Shown: piece after piece, positions 59,170-64,000 of the stretch | Numbering within the stretch: position 1 is the first letter of the stretch | How the letters are laid out: every line of letters starts with the position of its first letter | From: Rostratula benghalensis | Taxonomy: Eukaryota; Chordata; Aves; Charadriiformes; Rostratulidae | Direction of reading: 5' to 3' | Assembly (NCBI GenBank): GCA_013399305.1 | Contig: VXAI01000337.1 | Span: 637,384-701,383, forward strand | DNA: 64,000 nucleotides | The notes under the pieces: generated by a model | The model's database searches: none | Seen by the model: the letters and a program-made list of their open reading frames with translations, nothing else | What the model was told of the DNA's origin: nothing | Made by a program: the position numbers and the translations under genes

Positions 59170-62100
59170 TTATTCGTCTGAGTCCAGGTCGCTGTCTCCT
59201 GCAATGGAGTGAAAGTCCTCGCTGTCCTCCTCATCCTCAGAGAGATGGACCTGGCTTAACACGCTCGGCCCGCAGCGCTGCTGTTCTTCCTCCTCCTCCT
59301 CTTCCGAGATCTCGTAGACTCCAGTACTGCTGAAGTGGATGTTCATCGTGTTGGATTTGGGGTCTGGTTCTTCATAGCTGCCGTAGCTAGACGAGAGAGA
59401 GAGAGAGAAAACTCTCAGTGTACCATTACTTCATGTCAGGTGTTGATACAATTCAGTATTTAGCTCCCAAAAAAGGTCCCTGGGTTGAAGTCCTTGTAGA
59501 ACACTGGGAACCACTGTGCACTTCAATTCTGGCAACAGTCACCCCACTTCTTCTGATGAAACAATTGCCTACCAGCAGCCTCAGGGCAAGAAAAAACTCA
59601 GGGCTCCAACACCTTCCCGTCTGTCACCTTTACTGCAGACAGGAAAGCACACAGCCTGTTCTCATCACCTTCCCTAGCATTTTCACAGAATCCCAGACTC
59701 TCAGGGATTGGAAGGGACCTTGAAAGCTCATCCAGTCCAATCCCCCTGCCAGAGCAGGAACACCCAGAGCAGGGCACACAGGAACCTGTCCAGGAGGGGT
59801 TTGAATGTCTCCAGAGAAGGAGACTCCACCACCTCTCTGGGCAGCCCCTGCCAGTGTTCCCTCACCCTCACCCTGAAGAAGTTTTTCCTCATATTTCANT
59901 GGAACCTCCTGTGTTCCAGCTTGCACCCATTGCCCCTTGTCCTGTCATTGCCTGTCACTGAGAAGAGCCTGGCTCCATCCTCCTGACACTCACCCTTTCC
60001 AGATTTATAAACATTCATGAGGTCACCCCTCAGTCTCCTCTTCTCCAAGCTCAAGAGACCCAGCTCCCTCAGCCTTTCCTCCTATGGGAGATGCTCCACT
60101 CCCTTCAGCATCTTTGTGGCTCTGCCCTGGACTCTCTCCAGCAGTTTCCTGACTAATTTCTGCTGACTGCTGTCAGGGTGCTGGGCTGGACTCATCATTC
60201 ACCTGACCTAGCATCACTGCCTGCACAATAATTAGCCAAGTATCAGTAATAGCATTAAGGGACTACACTCCACAAGGAGAAAAAGAACAGAGAATCTGTT
60301 GCTAATACTCTGCAGAACAGCCAGAGGAGCAAGAGCAGGTGAGGATCCTCTCATGTGAATGCAAAAAATAAAGCTGATGGTGCTGCACTTGTCATTTTCT
60401 AATGATGGAACTCCTTCCAAAATACAGAATACACGTATTCCCAGTCTTTTGGACTTCAACTAAGCCATTGCCTTTCAAGTAAGGAAATACATAGAGGAAA
60501 AAACCAAACCAAAACACAAAAGCCATCACGTTAATAAACTAAACCATCTGTTAACTTGAAAGGCATCTTGTATTTTCCAAGACAAGCCCATAAGAACCTG
60601 TGTTTGTCCTGCCTTCAAAAACCACTATGGACAGGAAGTTATTTAACTTACAAGATTTTATTTTTTTTTAATATAACTAACATTGTTATTAGCGAAAATC
60701 TTACAGCCAAACCAAATTTCTGCCAATAAGTAAACTGCAATTATGGTAATTATGGCTGCAACACTAAAACCAGTGACAAAATAACTTAAAAGAAAAAAAA
60801 AAAACACAACTGATACATTCTTCAACTTTTTATGACAAATGCTTAAGAGAGGAAGTGAAGGTACTTTGTTTTGAATGATTATTTTAACAAGATTCTGTGC
60901 TGCAGTTACCTGATATTGCTGTCCTCCATGACATGAGACGTTTCCCCACCATCTCCTTCATAGGACATCATGCTTTCCTCATTGTCCATGCCCATTCTCG
61001 TGTTCTCTTGAAGAACATGAGGTTGTTTAGGTCTCACTGCACTGGGCTCCACATCTGAGTCACTGCCACTCTCGCTCAGTTGGATAGCTGTGTAAATAAA
61101 CCAACACTTGCTCAGACATCAACAGCTGGGGTGGTGGTTTTTTTCTGCCTGTTACATACCACTGTCTTTGTTTAAGGGCTACAATATTGACTGTAAGGAA
61201 TGTATACAATTAGTGGCTCCAAAAGGCAGCAGGAAGGGCATCTGGGAGGTGATGCCACTAAGTACCTAATTTGGATGCTATTCAAAAGCAATTTCCACCT
61301 TTACTCAAAAAAGCCTTCTTTGCTTGTCTACTCTGAGTAATTCCCCTTTCTTCCCCTCTAATAATTTTCAGAAGCTGTTGCTAAAGAAGCTTTTCTTCAT
61401 TACAAGGTTTTTAGTAAAACAAGGAAAAAAATCTGAAGAACCTCCAGATATCTCTTTCAGTTCTTGGTAATGTTGACCACACTGTTTCCTACCAAAATAA
61501 ATGTTAGGCATTTATTAAACTGCCCAGCAAATCATAGCCCAAGTATTTTCAGAAACATTTGCAGTTTCACAGTTTCACATTATTATTCACATTATGAAAT
61601 GCAACCAACCAGACCTTGTCTTAAGTCTGCTCTTTCGTCTGAGCAACAGACCTCATCTACCTGGACTTATGCCTTTGACACTGTCCCACAGGACATCCTG
61701 GTCTCAAAATTGGAAAGTCATGGATTCAATGGAGGGACCACTCAGTGGATAAAGAACTGGATGGATGGCTGCACTCAAAGGGTTGTGGTCAATGGCTCAA
61801 TGTCCAAGTGGTGGCCAGTGAGGAGTGGTGTTCCTCAGGGGTCAGTACTGGGACCAGTGCTGTTTAACATCTTTGTCACAGACATGGACAGTGGGATAGA
61901 GTGCACCCTCAGCAAGTTTATTGGTGACACCAAGCTGAGTGGTGCAGTCAACATGCTGAAGGGAAGGGATGCCATGCAGAGAAACCTGCAGAGGCTTGAG
62001 AGCTGGGCCCATTCAAACCTCATGAAGTTCAACGAAGCCCAAGTTCAGGGTCCCGCACCTGGATCACAGCAATCTCAGGCACAAACACAGGATGGACAGA

Positions 62101-63425
62101 AAACGGATTGAGAGCAGCCCTGAGGAGAAGGACTAGGGGGTGTTGGTGGATGAGAAGCTCAACATGAGCTGGCAACATGCACTGGCAGCCCAGAAAGCCC
62201 CCCACACCTTGCATCAAAGGAAGGGTGGCTGGCAGGTCCAGGGAGGTGATTCTGTGAGGACAGGCTGAGAGAGTTAGGGGGTGTTCAGCCTGGAGAAGAG
62301 AAGGCTCTGGGGAGACCTCATAACAGCGTTCCAGTCCCTAAAGGGGCTCCAGGAAAGCTGGGGAGGGACTCTTGATCAGGGAGGGGAGCCATAAGATGAG
62401 GGCTAACACTTTTAAACTGGAAGAGGGGACATTTAGATGACATCTCAGGAAGAAATTATTTAGTGTGAGGGTGGTGAGACCCTGGCCCAGAGGTTGCCCA
62501 GAGAAGCTGTGGCTGCCCCATCCCTGGAGGGGTTCAAGGCCAGGCTGGATGGGGCTTTGAGCAACCTGGTCTGGTGGGAGGTGTCCCTGCCCAGGGCATG
62601 GGGTGGAACTGGATGATCTTGAAGGTCCCTTCCAACCCAAACCATTCTATTATTCGGTGATTCTTTTGTGTCTGTACTTGCAGCCCTCCTATTCCACTTT
62701 GTTCTCAGTTCCATTTATGTTCTCCCAATTTTCTCATCTTGCTCTTTAGTCTCTCTTCCTTTTTGACTACTCGACCACCTGGCCTACGTATTCCAATTAT
62801 GTTTTTGTCTCTGCGTGTTTTTGTGATGAGAAGATTAGCTGAGTTGGTGAACAACCAGTTTCTACTCAACCTTTTATAAAAAAACAGGACACCTACATGA
62901 GAAAGGATTATCTCCCTCTTCATCACTCCCGTCATCGTCATCCTCTCCATCCGACATGAGCAAATCTTCATAAAGGACACTAGCCTGGGGCTGCTGGGCT
63001 GATCCTTCTTCTTCATCAGCAAGGTCACCATCCACATCTTCAACTTCCTAGGTCACACAGAACAGTGACAGTGAAGATCAAACAACATATAAACTACTGC
63101 TGCATGCCAACATATGCCTATTACTTATCACACTGTTGGGTTTTTTTCTGATGTATTCACTAAGGCTCACATTTTAAAACTACATTTAAAAGTCTCGCTG
63201 TTGCTATGAATACTGCTGTCTTTCAGGGTGGCAGATACAGCAGACAGCCCTTATACTACAGAGACTTCCACCACAAGTTTGCAAGTCAACGTGTCAACTG
63301 GCTGGGATTTCTGTAAATATACTCACTGGGGCTGGAGTCTTAGGTTTCCCATCATCATCCTCATCAAACCCTTCGATATCTACGTCAGAGTCTTCCTCAC
63401 CCAGCCTACCTCTCCCCTGGCGCAT
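59170..63425 (-). CDS. TAF1: TAF1 3' end (last four coding exons; gene continues off the right edge)
   Basis: TAF1 is the largest subunit of the general transcription factor TFIID, a bromodomain scaffold with a C-terminal acidic/kinase-like tail. Only that tail is here. Exons on the - strand are 63,425-63,327; 63,047-62,897; 61,087-60,910; 59,386-59,170 (stop TAA). The junctions stay in frame: KPKTPAP joins EVEDVDGDL in phase 0, NPFS continues to [12 protein letters not shown], and SNIS joins [12 protein letters not shown]. The protein ends [16 protein letters not shown], the TAF1 C terminus. A run of glutamates near the end is shorter than or similar to that in mammals. The bromodomains and the rest lie beyond 64,000. 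OGT starts about 1.2 kb downstream of the stop. Confidence 0.97.
59387..59410. repeat. TAF1: GA/CT dinucleotide run at a TAF1 splice acceptor
   Basis: A (ga)n run on the + strand forms the (ct)n polypyrimidine tract just before the acceptor of the last TAF1 exon (CTCTCTCGTCTAG|CTACGG). Confidence 0.8.
59685..60180 (-). mobile_element. CR1 LINE 3' fragment in a TAF1 intron
   Basis: An antisense CR1 copy starts 'agaatcccagactctcagggattggaagggacc' and runs through 'accacctctctgggcagcccctgcc' and 'gaggtcacccctcagtctcctcttctcc' to about 60,180. It holds the window's single ambiguous base at about 59,899. It lies between the last two TAF1 coding exons. Confidence 0.92.
61640..62665 (+). mobile_element. 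CR1 LINE with reverse-transcriptase remnant in a TAF1 intron
   Basis: This sense CR1 copy, 5'-truncated at about 61,640, retains a reverse-transcriptase frame to 62,111 ([33 protein letters not shown]). The catalytic box is altered to FIGDTKL where CR1 has FADD, so it cannot be active. After the frame the 3'UTR follows ('ggatgatcttgaaggtcccttccaacccaaacc') and ends near 62,665 at 'attcggtgattctt'. It lies in the TAF1 intron between 61,088 and 62,896. Confidence 0.93.
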
Positions 63426-64000
63426 CTGAATGGGGAACACAAATAGCAACACCATTGAGGAAGGCACTACTGGACATGAACCAAAGTGTACGACTGGCAT
63501 CTGGACCACAATGATGGCTGCGGGAGTACAGGGGGAGAAGGATGAAAAAGAAAAATATCTGTGTATCACTTTCAGTGCAAGGATCCTTCCTCTTGGGATT
63601 CCAAGATCAGAGAGCACACAGTCTCCACACACTTTTTTGTCCTAATGACCTTCATCCTTGAGAAGGGAATCCCCAGCCTCACAGTACAGATCTTTGTTTA
63701 CCTAACTATTTCTGGAAAATACCACTACATCTTAAGAAGTGCCTACTTTCACAAAATATTTCAAAAGCAGACAGCAGTTTCCAACACATCTTCTCCTGCC
63801 CTTCTCTCTCCAGTTCTTCCCTCGGTCGCCATGAACCCCAGGTAGGGAGGACATGCAGATTCTGTTGCAAAAAATATAAACTGAAAGTCTATAGAAAGCT
63901 TTAAGACTTCCAATTCTAGAAGGTGTTCTCAAAGCTACAGCCAGCCATGGTAGTAGACAGAACTCTTCATATTCAAGATCTGTTTGGGTTTCTCAGAACA

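Noticed and set aside
63426..64000. A further TAF1 exon near the right edge.
   Set aside because: No - strand stretch there has both acceptor and donor with TAF1-like sequence; the next exon is probably beyond the window.

Overview
The window is vertebrate nuclear DNA, almost certainly avian. It has split genes with GT-AG introns, CpG-island promoters and compact intergenic spaces. Its only recognisable interspersed repeats are CR1 LINE fragments, about eight of them. No bacterial or organellar features, tRNA, rRNA or CRISPR were seen. One ambiguous base (N) lies at about 59,899.

Layout, left to right. (1) 1-2,100: CR1 copies and unassigned DNA. (2) 2,470-12,740: RAP2C on the + strand. It has a GC-rich promoter, a 72-bp 5'UTR intron, two coding exons (183 aa, complete) and a probably very long 3'UTR. 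(3) 12,740-18,600: intergenic DNA between convergent genes, with nothing confidently annotatable. (4) 18,600-33,111: GCNA (ACRC) on the - strand, encoding a germ-cell SprT-like zinc protease; ten coding exons were located and one small internal exon is probably still missing. (5) 33,112-33,990: the GCNA CpG-island promoter and a CR1 copy. (6) 33,990-57,968: OGT on the - strand, encoding O-GlcNAc transferase. All 22 coding exons were located, the splice phases agree throughout, and the predicted protein is 1,045 aa. (7) 57,969-58,700: the OGT CpG-island promoter. (8) 58,700 to the window edge: the last four coding exons and 3' end of TAF1 on the - strand, with two CR1 copies in its introns.

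TAF1-OGT-GCNA is the same gene order and orientation as in mammals (human Xq13.1). RAP2C beside GCNA is not the human arrangement, because human RAP2C is at Xq26. No operon-like or novel gene system is visible. The most useful second-look points are the architecture of the bird GCNA protein, a likely GC-AG intron and missing exon in that gene, OGT intron 4 (the site of regulated intron retention in mammals), the RAP2C/GCNA junction, and polymorphism-prone tandem repeats at promoters and inside coding sequence.
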